A DNA stretch of 64,000 nucleotides from Streptacidiphilus sp. P02-A3a (GTDB lineage Bacteria; Actinomycetota; Actinomycetes; Streptomycetales; Streptomycetaceae). This document shows, one piece after another, positions 25,241-34,219 of the stretch. The stretch's first letter is position 1; every line of letters begins with the position of its first letter. The DNA is taken from contig NZ_CP048289.1 in NCBI RefSeq assembly GCF_014084105.1, positions 1,931,922 through 1,995,921 on the forward strand, in the 5' to 3' direction. Below the pieces are notes generated by a model. It did no database searches. It was given only the letters and a program-made list of their open reading frames with translations, and was not told where the DNA came from. A program made the position numbers and the translations under genes.

Positions 25241-26578
25241 GTGACCACTGTTGCGCGCGACCGTGTGTCGGCTGACCGGCCGCTGCGGATCGCCCTGCTC
25301 TCCTACAAGGGCAACCCGTTCTGCGGTGGCCAGGGCGTCTACGTCCGCCACCTGTCGCGTGAGCTGGCCAGACTGGGGCACGACGTCGACGTGCTCGGCG
25401 GGCAGCCCTACCCGGTGCTGGACGCCGCCGAGCCCGGCTCCACCGGACGCCTCGGCTTCACCGAGATCGCCAGCCTGGACCTCTACCGCGAGCCGGACCC
25501 GTTCCGGAACCCGGGACTGTCGGAGTACCGGGGCCCGGTCGACCTGCTGGAGTACGCGGTCATGCGCACCGGCGGCTTCCCCGAGCCGCTGACCTTCAGC
25601 CTCCGCGCCCGCCGCCACCTGGCCCTGCACCGGGGCCGGTACGACGTCGTCCACGACAACCAGACCCTCGGCTACGGCCTGCTCGGCCTGGACCGGATCG
25701 GCTTCCCGCTGGTCACCACCGTGCACCACCCGGTCACCGTCGACCGCGAGCTGGACCTGGCCGCCGCCGGAAGCCTGCTGCGGCAGCTGTCGGTCCGCCG
25801 CTGGTACGGCTTCACCCGGATGCAGCGGCGGGTCGCCCGGCGGCTCGACTCGGTGCTCACCGTCTCGCAGAGCTCCAGCCGCGAGATCAGCCTGCACCTC
25901 GGCGTGCACCCGGAGCGGGTGCACGTGGTGCCGATCGGCGCGGACGTCCGGCTCTGGTCGCCGGACCCCTCGGTCGCCGAGGTCCCCGGGCGGATCGTCA
26001 CCACCTCCAGCGCGGACGTCCCGCTGAAGGGCCTGGTGCACCTGGTCGAGGCGCTGGCCAAGGTGCGCACCGAGCGCGACGCGCACCTGGTCGTGGTCGG
26101 CGGACGGCGTGACGACGGGCCGGTCGCGGAAACGATCCGGCGGCTGGGCCTGGAGGACGCGGTCGAGTTCCGCGGCGGCATCGACGACGCGGCCTTCGTG
26201 GACCTGGTCCGCAGCGCCCAGGTCGCCTGCGTCCCCTCCCTCTACGAGGGCTTCTCGCTGCCCGCGGCGGAGGCCATGGCCACCGGCACCCCGCTGGTGG
26301 CCACCACCGGCGGCGCCATCCCCGAGGTCGCCGGACCCGACGGTGAGACCTGCCTGGCGGTACCCCCGGCCGACCCGGGCGCGCTCGCCGCCGCGCTCGG
26401 CCGACTGCTCGACGACGAGGGCCTGCGCCGCCGTATCGGCGCCGCCGGACGCGAGCGGGTACTGGCCCGGTTCACCTGGGAGCGGGCCGCCGAGCTCACC
26501 GTGGAGCGCTACCGCGAGGCCATCGCCACCGGCATCGGGCAGCGCGCCCGCGCGGGCGACGGCTGGCGCTACGTGTAA
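25241..26578 (+). CDS. GT4-family glycosyltransferase
   Basis: The 445-residue protein has the GT-B fold. The N-terminal part shows IALLSYKGNPFCGGQGVYVRHLSRELARLGHDV, with the G-x-G donor/acceptor loop. The C-terminal part has VTTSSADVPLKGLVHLVEAL and the EX7E motif in VPSLYEGFSLPAAEAMATGTPLVATTGGAIPE. It uses a nucleotide-activated sugar; acceptor unknown. GTG 25241 is the likely start. It is followed by a methyltransferase and a toroid protein gene; the last two overlap, so the three probably form an operon. Confidence 0.88.
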   Translation: MTTVARDRVSADRPLRIALLSYKGNPFCGGQGVYVRHLSRELARLGHDVDVLGGQPYPVLDAAEPGSTGRLGFTEIASLDLYREPDPFRNPGLSEYRGPVDLLEYAVMRTGGFPEPLTFSLRARRHLALHRGRYDVVHDNQTLGYGLLGLDRIGFPLVTTVHHPVTVDRELDLAAAGSLLRQLSVRRWYGFTRMQRRVARRLDSVLTVSQSSSREISLHLGVHPERVHVVPIGADVRLWSPDPSVAEVPGRIVTTSSADVPLKGLVHLVEALAKVRTERDAHLVVVGGRRDDGPVAETIRRLGLEDAVEFRGGIDDAAFVDLVRSAQVACVPSLYEGFSLPAAEAMATGTPLVATTGGAIPEVAGPDGETCLAVPPADPGALAAALGRLLDDEGLRRRIGAAGRERVLARFTWERAAELTVERYREAIATGIGQRARAGDGWRYV

Positions 26579-26613
26579 CCGGCGCCGCGCCGGTCCGCCG
26601 CCGGTCCCGCCCC

Positions 26614-26680
26614 TCTGGTCCCGCCCCTCTGGTCCCCGTCCTTCTGGTCCCCGTCCTTCTGGTCCCCGTCCTTCTGGTCA
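26614..26680. repeat. Tandem CTGGTCCC repeats between operon genes
   Basis: Five copies of a 14-15-bp unit (TCTGGTCCCGCCCC, then TCTGGTCCCCGTCCT) fill the gap between the glycosyltransferase and methyltransferase genes. It is not symmetric enough for a hairpin. The role is unknown; slippage is likely to change the spacing. Confidence 0.8.
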
Positions 26681-26734
26681 TTGTCCGACCCTCACCGCTG
26701 CCTCCCCGGACACAGTGAATGGAGCCCCCCGACC

Positions 26735-27490
26735 GTGCTGACCGTCGACTTCTCACGATTCCCGATCGCCCCCGGCGACCGGGTGCTGGACCTGGGCTGC
26801 GGCGGCGGCCGACACGCCTTCGAGGTGTACCGGCGTGGCGGCCGGGTCGTCGCCCTGGACCGCAACGCCGAGGAGATCCGCGAGGTCCGGCGCTGGTTCG
26901 CGGCCATGGAGCAGGAGGGCGAGGCCCCGGCCGGGGCGTCCGCGATCGCCATGGAGGGCGACGCGCTGGCGCTGCCCTTCCCCGACGACACCTTCGACAA
27001 GGTGATCATCTCCGAGGTGATGGAGCACATCCCGGACGACAAGGGCGTGCTGGCGGAGATGGTCCGGGTGCTCAAGCCCGGCGGCTCGATCGCGGTCACC
27101 GTCCCCCGCTGGCTGCCGGAGAAGATCTGCTGGGCGCTGTCCGACGCGTACCACGAGGTCGAGGGCGGTCACATCCGCATCTACAAGGGCGACGAACTGG
27201 TCGAGAAGATGCGCGGCGCCGGGCTCACCCCCTACGGGCAGCACCACGCGCACGCGCTGCACGCCCCGTACTGGTGGATCAAGTGCGCCCTGGGCGTCGA
27301 CAACGACCAGGCGCTGCCGGTCAAGGCCTACCACCAGCTGCTGGTCTGGGACATCGTCGGGACCCCGGTGATCAGCCGGATCACCCGCGCCGCCGAGGCC
27401 GCGCTCAACCCGGTCATCGGCAAGAGCTTCGTGGCCTACGCCACCAAGCCGCAGCACCCCTCCGTCGGCGTCGCGCAGGGGCTCGGGTGA
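26735..27490 (+). CDS. Class I SAM-dependent methyltransferase
   Basis: The protein of 251 residues has motif I VLDLGCGGGRHAFEVYRRGG near residue 15, the acidic residue in VVALDRNAEEI, DALALPFPDDTFDKVIISEVMEHI and RVLKPGGSIAVTVPRW: a Methyltransf_11 type enzyme. GTG 26735 is used as start with GGAG about ten bases upstream; other in-frame starts would begin in the tandem repeat. The stop overlaps the start of the following gene. The acceptor is unknown, but the context suggests a glycosylated or isoprenoid metabolite. Confidence 0.85.
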   Translation: MLTVDFSRFPIAPGDRVLDLGCGGGRHAFEVYRRGGRVVALDRNAEEIREVRRWFAAMEQEGEAPAGASAIAMEGDALALPFPDDTFDKVIISEVMEHIPDDKGVLAEMVRVLKPGGSIAVTVPRWLPEKICWALSDAYHEVEGGHIRIYKGDELVEKMRGAGLTPYGQHHAHALHAPYWWIKCALGVDNDQALPVKAYHQLLVWDIVGTPVISRITRAAEAALNPVIGKSFVAYATKPQHPSVGVAQGLG

Positions 27491-28560
27491 CGGCGGGCAC
27501 GGGCCCGGTAGCCGTCCCGGAGGTCCTGGTCCTGCCCGGCGTGCTCGACGCCGGGCAGGCCGCCGCGACCGTCCGCAGCATCCTCGCGGACCAGCGCCCG
27601 GACGGGGCCATCCCCTGGTTCCAGGGCGGCCACCTCGACCCCTGGGACCACACCGAGGCCGCCATGGCGCTGGACGTGGCCGGTGAGCACGCCGCCGCCG
27701 AGGCCGCCTACCGTTGGCTGATGCGGCATCAGAACCCGGACGGCTCCTGGTACTCCGCCTACACCGACGGCGCGGTGACCGACCGCAACCGGGAATCCAA
27801 CTTCTGCGCCTACATCGCGGTCGGGGCCTGGCACCACCACCTCACCACCGGCGACGACGCCTTCCTGGAAGAGCTGTGGCCCACCGTCGCCCGGGCCATC
27901 GGCTTCGTGGTCGGCCTGCAACGCGCCGACGGCAGCGTCTCTTGGCGGCGCGACGAGGACGGCAACGCGCCGGACGAGGCGCTGCTCACCGGCAGCTCCA
28001 GCGTCCACCACGCGCTGCGGTGCGCCCTCGCCATCGCCGACTACCTCGAAGAGCCGCAGCCGGACTGGGAGTTGGCGGCCGGTCGGCTCGCCCACGCGAT
28101 CAGCGGGCACCCCGAGCTGTTCCTCGACAAGGACCGCTACTCGATGGACTGGTACTACCCGGTCCTCGGCACCGCGCTGCGCGGCGCCGCCGCCAAGGAG
28201 CGGATCGACCGCGACTGGGACCGCTTCGTGGTGCCCGGCCTGGGCGTGCGCTGCGTCGCCGACCGGCCCTGGGTCACCGGTGGCGAGAGCGCCGAACTCG
28301 CCCTGGCCCTGTGGGCGGTGGGCGAGTCCGACCGCGCGGTGGAGATCCTGCGCGCCATCCAGCACCTGCGCCACGCGGACGGCGGCTACTGGACCGGGTA
28401 CGTGTTCGAGGACGACGCGGTCTGGCCCGAGGAACGCACCACCTGGACGGCGGGCGCGCTGCTGCTCGCGGTGGCCGCGCTCGGCGGGGACGAGGCCACC
28501 ACCACCGTCTTCGGTGGTGACAGCCTCCCGCCGGGACTGACCGTCGACTGCTGCTCCTAG
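27487..28560 (+). CDS. Alpha/alpha-toroid protein (prenyltransferase-like)
   Basis: The 357-residue protein begins with GTG 27487, overlapping the methyltransferase stop (GTGA). Repeats QRPDGAIPWFQGG, HQNPDGSWYSAY, QRADGSVSW and HADGGYWTGYVF resemble the QW-type repeats of prenyltransferase/squalene-cyclase and six-hairpin toroid folds. There is no signal peptide and no DxDD motif that would identify a cyclase, so its catalytic role is open. Streptomycete genomes often annotate it as prenyltransferase. The triplet glycosyltransferase, methyltransferase and toroid seems to work on one product. Confidence 0.7.
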   Translation: MTAGTGPVAVPEVLVLPGVLDAGQAAATVRSILADQRPDGAIPWFQGGHLDPWDHTEAAMALDVAGEHAAAEAAYRWLMRHQNPDGSWYSAYTDGAVTDRNRESNFCAYIAVGAWHHHLTTGDDAFLEELWPTVARAIGFVVGLQRADGSVSWRRDEDGNAPDEALLTGSSSVHHALRCALAIADYLEEPQPDWELAAGRLAHAISGHPELFLDKDRYSMDWYYPVLGTALRGAAAKERIDRDWDRFVVPGLGVRCVADRPWVTGGESAELALALWAVGESDRAVEILRAIQHLRHADGGYWTGYVFEDDAVWPEERTTWTAGALLLAVAALGGDEATTTVFGGDSLPPGLTVDCCS

Positions 28561-28596
28561 TCAACTCCCAGGTTCAGCAGCGATGGTGACGCCTGG

Positions 28597-28872
28597 TCAG
28601 CTGACTCGACGGGCTCCCTGGTGGAGCGCGTTGCCGACCAGTGCGTAGACCACGGCCGGCAGGCCGAAGGCCAGCAGGGTGCGCACCTTGTCGTTGTGAA
28701 CACCGTTGAAGAGGTTCTTCGACCAGGTCGCGAGCCAGTCCGACGCCTGCTGGATCCAGTGGACGAAGGAGTTGCCGGTACTCGTGTCGAAGAGGTACAG
28801 CACGATCCAGACGATCAGGATCAGTGCTGCCAGGTTGGCCACGATGGCGATCAAGCGGGTTATTCCACTCAT
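28597..28872 (-). CDS. Small two-helix membrane protein
   Basis: This 91-residue ORF starts at ATG 28872. Helix 1 is LIAIVANLAALILIVWIVLYLF, then an extracytoplasmic segment with aromatic residues (FVHWIQQASDWLATWSKNLF) and helix 2 LLAFGLPAVVYALVGNAL. I do not recognise a function; similar small proteins are common in streptomycetes. It lies between the toroid gene (convergent) and the LLM oxidoreductase gene on the same strand. Confidence 0.65.
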   Translation of the reverse strand: MSGITRLIAIVANLAALILIVWIVLYLFDTSTGNSFVHWIQQASDWLATWSKNLFNGVHNDKVRTLLAFGLPAVVYALVGNALHQGARRVS

Positions 28873-28943
28873 GCGGCACGCCTGCCCGGTTCCGGCCCCT
28901 GGAAACTGGCCGGTGCGGTGGCGGCGGGCGCCGGTGCGGACGC

Positions 28944-29948
28944 TCAGAGCACCAGTTCGGCCAGGGTCCGCAGGGTCAGCGGGTCGCGGGCGGTGACCAG
29001 CAGGTCGGTCACCGGCCCGGCCCGCCACGCCGTCAACCGTTCGGCGATCCGCTCGCGCGGGCCGACCAGTGAGATCTCGTCGGCGAAGGCGAGCGGGACG
29101 GCGGCGACCGCCTCCGCCCGGCGTCCGGCCAGGAACAGCTCCTGGATCCGGCTGGCCTCGGCCTGGTAGCCCATCCGGGCCATCAGGTCCGCGTGGAAGT
29201 TGCGTCCCCGGCTGCCCATGCCGCCGATGTAGAAGCCCAGCATGGCCTGGATCGGCGCCAGTCCGGCGGTGACGTCCGCGCAGACCCGGGCCTGGACCAG
29301 CGGGGCCACCACGAAGCCGGGGCGGGCCCCGGCCGTCGCCCCGGTGAAGGGGGCGAAGGGGGAGTAGTAGAGCGGTAGCCAGCCGTCGGCGATGCGCGCG
29401 GTCTGCGCGACGTTCCTGGGGCCCTCGGCCCCGAGCAGGATCGGCACGTCCGCCCGCAGCGGGTGCAGGATCGGCTTCAGCGGTCGGCCGAGCCCGGTGG
29501 CGTCCGGGCCGTGGTACGGCAGCGGATGGTAACTCCCGTCCAGGGCCACCGGTTTCTCCCGGCGCAGCACCTGGCGGACGATGTCGACGTACTCGCGGAC
29601 GGAGGTGAGCGGGGAGCGCGGGAAGGGCCTGCCGTACCAGCCCTCGACGACCTGCGGCCCGGACAGGCCGAGGCCGAGCATGAACCTGCCGCCGGACAGG
29701 TGGTCCAGGGTCATCGCGTGCATCGCGGTCGCGGTCGGCGTCCTGGCCGCCATCTGGGCGACGGCGGTGCCCAGCCGGATCCGGCTGGTGTGCGCGGCGA
29801 TCCAGGTGAGCGGGGTGAACGCGTCGGAGCCCCAGGCCTCGGCGGTCCACACCGAGTCGTAGCCGAGGCGTTCGGCCTCCTGCGCGAGTTCCACGAATCC
29901 GGTGGCGGGGGCCGCGCCCCAGTAGCCGAGTGCCAGACCGAGCCGCAT
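28944..29948 (-). CDS. LLM-class F420-dependent oxidoreductase
   Basis: The 334-residue protein has the luciferase-like TIM barrel: MRLGLALGYWG at the start, YDSVWTAEAWGSDAFTPLTWIAAHTSRIRLGTAV and LSGGRFMLGLGLSGPQVVEGWYG are hallmark segments. These enzymes usually take hydride from F420H2. The substrate is unknown. A 21-bp operator of the second class lies 16-36 bp upstream of the ATG and is shared with the cyp125 and SCP-x thiolase promoters, so the gene probably belongs with lipid or steroid metabolism. Confidence 0.87.
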   Translation of the reverse strand: MRLGLALGYWGAAPATGFVELAQEAERLGYDSVWTAEAWGSDAFTPLTWIAAHTSRIRLGTAVAQMAARTPTATAMHAMTLDHLSGGRFMLGLGLSGPQVVEGWYGRPFPRSPLTSVREYVDIVRQVLRREKPVALDGSYHPLPYHGPDATGLGRPLKPILHPLRADVPILLGAEGPRNVAQTARIADGWLPLYYSPFAPFTGATAGARPGFVVAPLVQARVCADVTAGLAPIQAMLGFYIGGMGSRGRNFHADLMARMGYQAEASRIQELFLAGRRAEAVAAVPLAFADEISLVGPRERIAERLTAWRAGPVTDLLVTARDPLTLRTLAELVL

Positions 29949-29963
29949 GCCGGGAACCCCCTG

Positions 29964-29984
29964 TATCTGATGCTCCGTCAGATC
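29964..29984. promoter_or_regulatory. 21-bp operator of second class (LLM oxidoreductase promoter)
   Basis: The core ATCTGA (29965-29970) and TCAGAT (29978-29983) are perfect complements around TGCTCCG. The 7-7-7 layout and TGnnnCG centre match the elements at 13096 and 38028. It sits directly in front of the LLM gene, where a bound repressor would block transcription. Confidence 0.65.
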
Positions 29985-30027
29985 CCTGGGGGTGAGAGTA
30001 GGCCGTCCGCCGTGGCTCCGCAACGGA

Positions 30028-30066
30028 CCGCGGGCCGGGACGGTTGCTCACCGTCCCGGCCCGCGG
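30028..30066 (-). terminator. Strong hairpin terminator
   Basis: A perfect 17-bp stem (CCGCGGGCCGGGACGGT at 30028-30044) with a 5-nt loop lies 36 bp after the DUF5336 gene, which is transcribed leftwards. This is the most stable simple hairpin I saw in the window. It separates that gene from the LLM promoter. Confidence 0.8.
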
Positions 30067-30101
30067 CCGAGGTTGTGCGTGCCGCCGGGTCGCCGACCCG
30101 G

Positions 30102-31286
30102 TCAGCCGCGCTGGATGCCCGTGGTGTCGTGCAGCAGCCCGCGCTTGCCCTCCTGGGTCTGCGTGAGCAGCGCGTCGCCGGACTGCGCGATCGCCAGGTA
30201 CCAGGTGCCCGGGACCAGTTCGCCGACCGGGGCTCCGGCGCCGTGCTCGGGGGCGAGCGTGCGGACGGCCGGGACCGCGAACCAGAACGGCGCGAACGAG
30301 GGCGCGGGCTCCGGCGTGGCGACCGGCGCGGGCTCCGCGGCCGGCTCGACCGCCTCGGCGGCGGGCTCGGGCGCGGGCTCGGGCTCGGGGGCTGACGCGG
30401 CCTCGGGCTGGACCGCCTTCAGTATGGCCGTGGCCCGGTCACGCTGCGGCGGAGCGGCGTCCTCCGGAGCGGGAGCGGGAGCGGGAGCGGGAGCGGGAGC
30501 GGGAGCGGGCGTGGGCGCCGGGGTCGGGGTCGGGGTCGGCGCGGGCGCGGCGAGCGGGGCGCCGTAGCCCTGGCTGGGCTGGTCCGGCTGCTGTAGCCCC
30601 TGCTGCGGGTAGCCGTACCCGTGCGGCTGCTGCTGCCCCTCCGGCTGCCCGGTCTGCGCCGGCTGCTGCGGGTAGCCGTAGCCGCCCTGCTGCGGTCCGC
30701 TGAACGGCTGGCCGGGGTGGCCCTGCTGCACCGGCTGGCCGTGGTAGAGCCCGCCGGGCTGCCCCTGCGGGTAGCCGCCCTGCACCGGCGCCGCGGCCGG
30801 CAGCAGCGGCGCGGCCAGCGCCGGCACCATCGGGCCCGCCAGCGCCGCACCGGCCGCGATCAGCGTCCCCAGGAAGCCCAGATAGGCACCCGCGCCGATG
30901 CTCACGTCGCTGCCGCCGCCGAACAGCGACCACAGGGCGGACCAGAACGCGGCGACGGTGAGCACCGCACCCCAGTTGCCGAGCGAGATCCCGGCCGGGC
31001 CGGGGGCGTTGGTCGGCCGCAGGTGCGCGAGGACGACCAGCAGCGCACCTATGATCCCGAGCAGGAACACCGAGGGCAGCAGCGGGAAGCTGCCGGTGTC
31101 CCAGGCGCTGGTCGAGCAACTGATCCCGGCCTGCGCGCAGATCGCCGAGTTCAGCGTGAAGAACGGCAGGAACGAGGAGATCAGCAGGAGGAGAGCCGCG
31201 AACGCGAGCGCGGCGTCCCCCCTGGTGACGGTTCGGAGGTTCACCGAGTCGAGCCCTCTCTGAGTGATGATGGTCGGACCGGCCAT
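30102..31286 (-). CDS. DUF5336 family membrane protein
   Basis: The 394-residue protein has four membrane segments in the first 170 residues (LAFAALLLLISSFLPFF, LPSVFLLGIIGALLVVLAHL and two more). A long Gly/Gln/Pro/Tyr-rich region with PQQGGYGYPQQ-like repeats follows, then a Pro-Ala/Glu-Pro tract and a small C-terminal domain with FAPFWFAVPAVRTLAP ... GTWYLAI. The N-terminal part fits DUF5336, an actinobacterial family of unknown role. The C-terminal domain is typical of streptomycete proteins with disordered linkers. No ribosome binding site is obvious before ATG 31286. Confidence 0.75.
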   Translation of the reverse strand: MAGPTIITQRGLDSVNLRTVTRGDAALAFAALLLLISSFLPFFTLNSAICAQAGISCSTSAWDTGSFPLLPSVFLLGIIGALLVVLAHLRPTNAPGPAGISLGNWGAVLTVAAFWSALWSLFGGGSDVSIGAGAYLGFLGTLIAAGAALAGPMVPALAAPLLPAAAPVQGGYPQGQPGGLYHGQPVQQGHPGQPFSGPQQGGYGYPQQPAQTGQPEGQQQPHGYGYPQQGLQQPDQPSQGYGAPLAAPAPTPTPTPAPTPAPAPAPAPAPAPAPEDAAPPQRDRATAILKAVQPEAASAPEPEPAPEPAAEAVEPAAEPAPVATPEPAPSFAPFWFAVPAVRTLAPEHGAGAPVGELVPGTWYLAIAQSGDALLTQTQEGKRGLLHDTTGIQRG

Positions 31287-31332
31287 AGCGTACGGGGTGA
31301 GCGCTGCGGATGTGGTCAGCTGGGGAAGCGTG

Positions 31333-32355
31333 TCAATTCTGGTGCAGCAGGAAGGCGCGGAGACCTGAGGCGATTCCCTGGGCGGCCAGTTGCCGCCACG
31401 CGGCCGAGGTCATCCGGCCCGCGTCGGTGGCGTTGCGCATGTTCCCGCACTCGATGAACACCTTCGGTACCGTCGACAGGTTGAGTCCGCCCAGGTCACT
31501 GCGGACGTCCAGGCCGGTGCCCTGGTTGACGTAGCTGGCGAAGGGTTCGCCGGTGGCCGTGTGGAAGGCCGACCGCAGGTCCAGGCCGAGGGTCCGGGAG
31601 GGCCCGACGATCGGCCGGGTGTCGGCGCCGCCCCCGACCACCACGGCGGGCAGGATCACATGGAAGCCGTGGTCGTCCGCCCCCGCGCCGTCGCCGTGGA
31701 TGGACAGCGCCGCGTCCGCGTGGGCCGCGTTGCCGATCTCCGCGCGCTGGGTGACGCACGGCCCCCACGGCAGGTTGCCGTCCTGGGTGAACACCACTGT
31801 GGCGCCCTCGGCCTGGAGCACGGTCCGCACCCGGCGGGCCACGTCCAGGGTGAAGTCGGCCTCCGGGTAGCCCGCGTCGGTCTCGGTCCCGGTGGTGTCG
31901 CAGGCCTTGCTGCCGTTGCCGACCTGCACCAGCGCGTTGACCTGGTCCGGGTGGAGGTAGTTGTCCGGGTTGTGGCCGGGGTCGATCACCACGACCTTCC
32001 CGGTCAGCGGCAGCGCGGCGGCCTTCGGCGCGGCGGCGGGCGCGCTGCCGCCGGGCGCGGCGGCACTGGCGGAGGTACCGGCGGCAGTACCGGCGGCGGG
32101 GCTCGCGGCGGTACTGGCGGCGCTGCTCGCGGCGCTGCTCGCGGTGGGCCGGGGCGACGCGGTGCGTCCGTCCGGGGCGGCGGCCGTGACCGGGTGGCTC
32201 CGCCCGTCGGCGGCGAGCGCGTGCCAGCCCAGCCAACCGGCGAAGCAGAGCGGGACCAGCGCGGCCAGGACGATCACCAGCGTCAGCGCCCGGGCGCCCC
32301 GGGCGGGGGAGCCGCCGGGCGGGTCGTACCGGTCCAGGGGGTGGTCAGATGGCAT
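31333..32355 (-). CDS. N-acetylmuramoyl-L-alanine amidase (Amidase_3)
   Basis: The 340-residue protein has an N-terminal membrane helix (ALTLVIVLAALVPLCFAGWLGW), an Ala/Ser-rich spacer and an Amidase_3 domain: VVVIDPGHNPDNY (zinc His), EADFTLDVARRVRTVLQ (zinc Glu), HADAALSIHGDGA (zinc His) and KVFIECGNMRNATDA (catalytic Glu). It cleaves the bond between muramic acid and the stem peptide in the cell wall. The start overlaps the end of the upstream gene by 11 bp, so the two are coupled. Confidence 0.9.
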   Translation of the reverse strand: MPSDHPLDRYDPPGGSPARGARALTLVIVLAALVPLCFAGWLGWHALAADGRSHPVTAAAPDGRTASPRPTASSAASSAASTAASPAAGTAAGTSASAAAPGGSAPAAAPKAAALPLTGKVVVIDPGHNPDNYLHPDQVNALVQVGNGSKACDTTGTETDAGYPEADFTLDVARRVRTVLQAEGATVVFTQDGNLPWGPCVTQRAEIGNAAHADAALSIHGDGAGADDHGFHVILPAVVVGGGADTRPIVGPSRTLGLDLRSAFHTATGEPFASYVNQGTGLDVRSDLGGLNLSTVPKVFIECGNMRNATDAGRMTSAAWRQLAAQGIASGLRAFLLHQN

Positions 32356-33466
32356 CCGCGGTCCTCGTGGGCAGGCCGTACTGCATGGCGATGGGCGTCC
32401 ACACGTCTATGAACGCGTTCTTGTCCGTGGTCGCGAGCCCGCTCTGGGTTTCGGCATCGGCGTAGTCCGAGTCCTGCGGCGCGCTGTCGGCGGTGCAGCC
32501 GCCCTTGGCCATCGCCCCGGCCCAGCGGGCGTAGTCGGTGTCGGCGGTGGCCGACTCCGACCAGGCCCTGCCGAGCACCTGCACCGCCGGCGCGCCGCCC
32601 GCCACCTGGCTCACGTCGAGCGCGGCCAGCCGGGTCACCATCGCCCGGCGGGCGGCGGCGGCCTGGGTCAGCGCGGCCTGGGCGGCGGTCACCGAGGCCG
32701 AGTTCTGGCACTGGGACACCTGCGCCACCGCGTCCGTCATCTGCTGACCGGCGGACGAGCTCAACCCGAGCAGCTGGTCCACGGCGGTGGCCTCGGCCCG
32801 GCCGTCACCGCCGTCACCGCCGCCGCCGGGCGCGCTGGCGCTCGGGTTGCCGCTCGGCGGGGTACCGGGGCCGGTGGACGCGGTCGAGGTGGCCCCGGCG
32901 GTCGCGGGCGGGGCGGTCGCTCCGGCGCCCGGGGCGGTCACCGAGGGCGCCGGGGCGAGGGCGCCGGGCTGCTTCGCCGGACCGCCCCCGAGGCCGCGTA
33001 CCGCGAACCCGCCGACCAGCGCCACGACCACCACCCCGGCCAGCAGCAGCAGCGCCGGGCGCAGCCGCCGCCGGTCGTCCGCCGCCGGGGGCTCCGCCGC
33101 GACCGGCGGCCGCGGCTCGGCGTCGCCCGGCTGCCCGGGCGCGGGGCGCGGGTGGCGGGGCCGGACGTAGCCGGGTGGCCGCGTCTGCCCGGACGTCGGC
33201 CGGTAGGTCTGCTCCGGGGACGGCGCGCCGTCCCCGGGGGCCGCCGTGGGGTGGGGGCGCGCCAGTGTCGGCTCGGGTTCCTCCGCCTGCCCCGGCACCC
33301 GGGGCAGCGGCGCCGTCGCCGCCCCGCGCCCGGCGGGCCCGGACGGCCCCCGCGCCGGATCCGGGACGTCGGCCCGCGCGGTCGTACCGCGGCGGACCCA
33401 GCCGCCCGCGCCGCCGCGCGCGGTGGGATCCCACACCGCCGGTGTGCTGTCGTCCGTGTCGGACAC
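32345..33466 (-). CDS. Pro-rich membrane-anchored protein, unknown function
   Basis: The 373-residue protein has a disordered Pro/Gly/Arg-rich cytoplasmic part (about 140 residues), one membrane helix (PALLLLAGVVVVALVGGFAV), a Gly/Ala/Pro/Thr spacer and a C-terminal helical domain with two Cys (SQCQNSAS and KGGCTAD). I do not recognise the domain. GTG 33466 is the start. It overlaps the amidase gene by 11 bp, which suggests a role in the cell envelope. Confidence 0.65.
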   Translation of the reverse strand: MSDTDDSTPAVWDPTARGGAGGWVRRGTTARADVPDPARGPSGPAGRGAATAPLPRVPGQAEEPEPTLARPHPTAAPGDGAPSPEQTYRPTSGQTRPPGYVRPRHPRPAPGQPGDAEPRPPVAAEPPAADDRRRLRPALLLLAGVVVVALVGGFAVRGLGGGPAKQPGALAPAPSVTAPGAGATAPPATAGATSTASTGPGTPPSGNPSASAPGGGGDGGDGRAEATAVDQLLGLSSSAGQQMTDAVAQVSQCQNSASVTAAQAALTQAAAARRAMVTRLAALDVSQVAGGAPAVQVLGRAWSESATADTDYARWAGAMAKGGCTADSAPQDSDYADAETQSGLATTDKNAFIDVWTPIAMQYGLPTRTADAI

Positions 33467-33568
33467 GGCTGGCCCTCCCCGCCCATCACCTGGCTGTTTC
33501 GGCCACCGTACCGAACCGGGCCCGCCCGGGGCCGCACGTCGATCCGGGCCGCTGACCCGCGGCCGCGT

Positions 33569-34219
33569 TCAGCCCCGGCGCAGTACCCGCAGCGACCCGT
33601 GCGCCGACACCTCGGCGAACCCCTCCGCCAGCGCCCGCAGGTAGATCCGGTACGGCGCCTGGCCGCCGTCCGCCGGATCCGGGAAGACGTCGTGGATGAC
33701 CAGCAGCCCGTCGGCGGCCAGATGCGGCACCCAGCTCTCGTAGTCCGCGGTGGCGTGCTCGTCGGTGTGCCCGCCGTCCACGAACACCAGTCCGAGCGGC
33801 GCCCCCCACACCGCCGCGACCTGCGGCGACCGGCCGACCAGGGCGACCACGTACGGCTCAAGTCCGGCCGCGTACAGGGTCCGCCGGAACCGGGGCAGGG
33901 TGTCCATCCGGCCGACCTCCGGGTCGACCAGCGAGGCGTCGTGGTACTCCCAGCCGGGCTGCTGCTCCTCCGAGCCGCGGTGGTGATCGACCGTCAGCGC
34001 CAGCGTCCCGGCCTGCCGGGCCGCGTCCGCGAGCAGGATGGTCGAGCGTCCGCAGTAGCTGCCGACCTCCAGCAGCGGCAGGTTGGTGTCCCGCGCCGCC
34101 CCGACCGCCGCCGCGTACAGGGCCAGCCCCTCGTCGACGGGCATGAAGCCGGTCGCGGCCTCGAACGCCGCCAGTACCTCGGCCGCCGGGGCAGCCGCCG
34201 TCCGCTCCGTCTCCGTCAT
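33569..34219 (-). CDS. Class I methyltransferase (Methyltransf_24-like)
   Basis: The 216-residue protein has LLEVGSYCGRSTILLADAA as motif I, LTVDHHRGSEE at the acidic strand and LVFVDGGHTDEHATADY plus LLVIHDVFPDP, the pattern of the Methyltransf_24/CmcI-like group. The substrate is unknown. ATG 34219 has GGAGAG six bases upstream; the frame is open to 34441 but without conserved sequence. It is divergent from the lipoprotein gene. Confidence 0.82.
   Translation of the reverse strand: MTETERTAAAPAAEVLAAFEAATGFMPVDEGLALYAAAVGAARDTNLPLLEVGSYCGRSTILLADAARQAGTLALTVDHHRGSEEQQPGWEYHDASLVDPEVGRMDTLPRFRRTLYAAGLEPYVVALVGRSPQVAAVWGAPLGLVFVDGGHTDEHATADYESWVPHLAADGLLVIHDVFPDPADGGQAPYRIYLRALAEGFAEVSAHGSLRVLRRG

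Noticed and set aside
26600..26690. CRISPR-like array
   Set aside because: The repeats are direct and contiguous without unique spacers, so this is a minisatellite. The same holds for 44491-44538 and 34381-34410.
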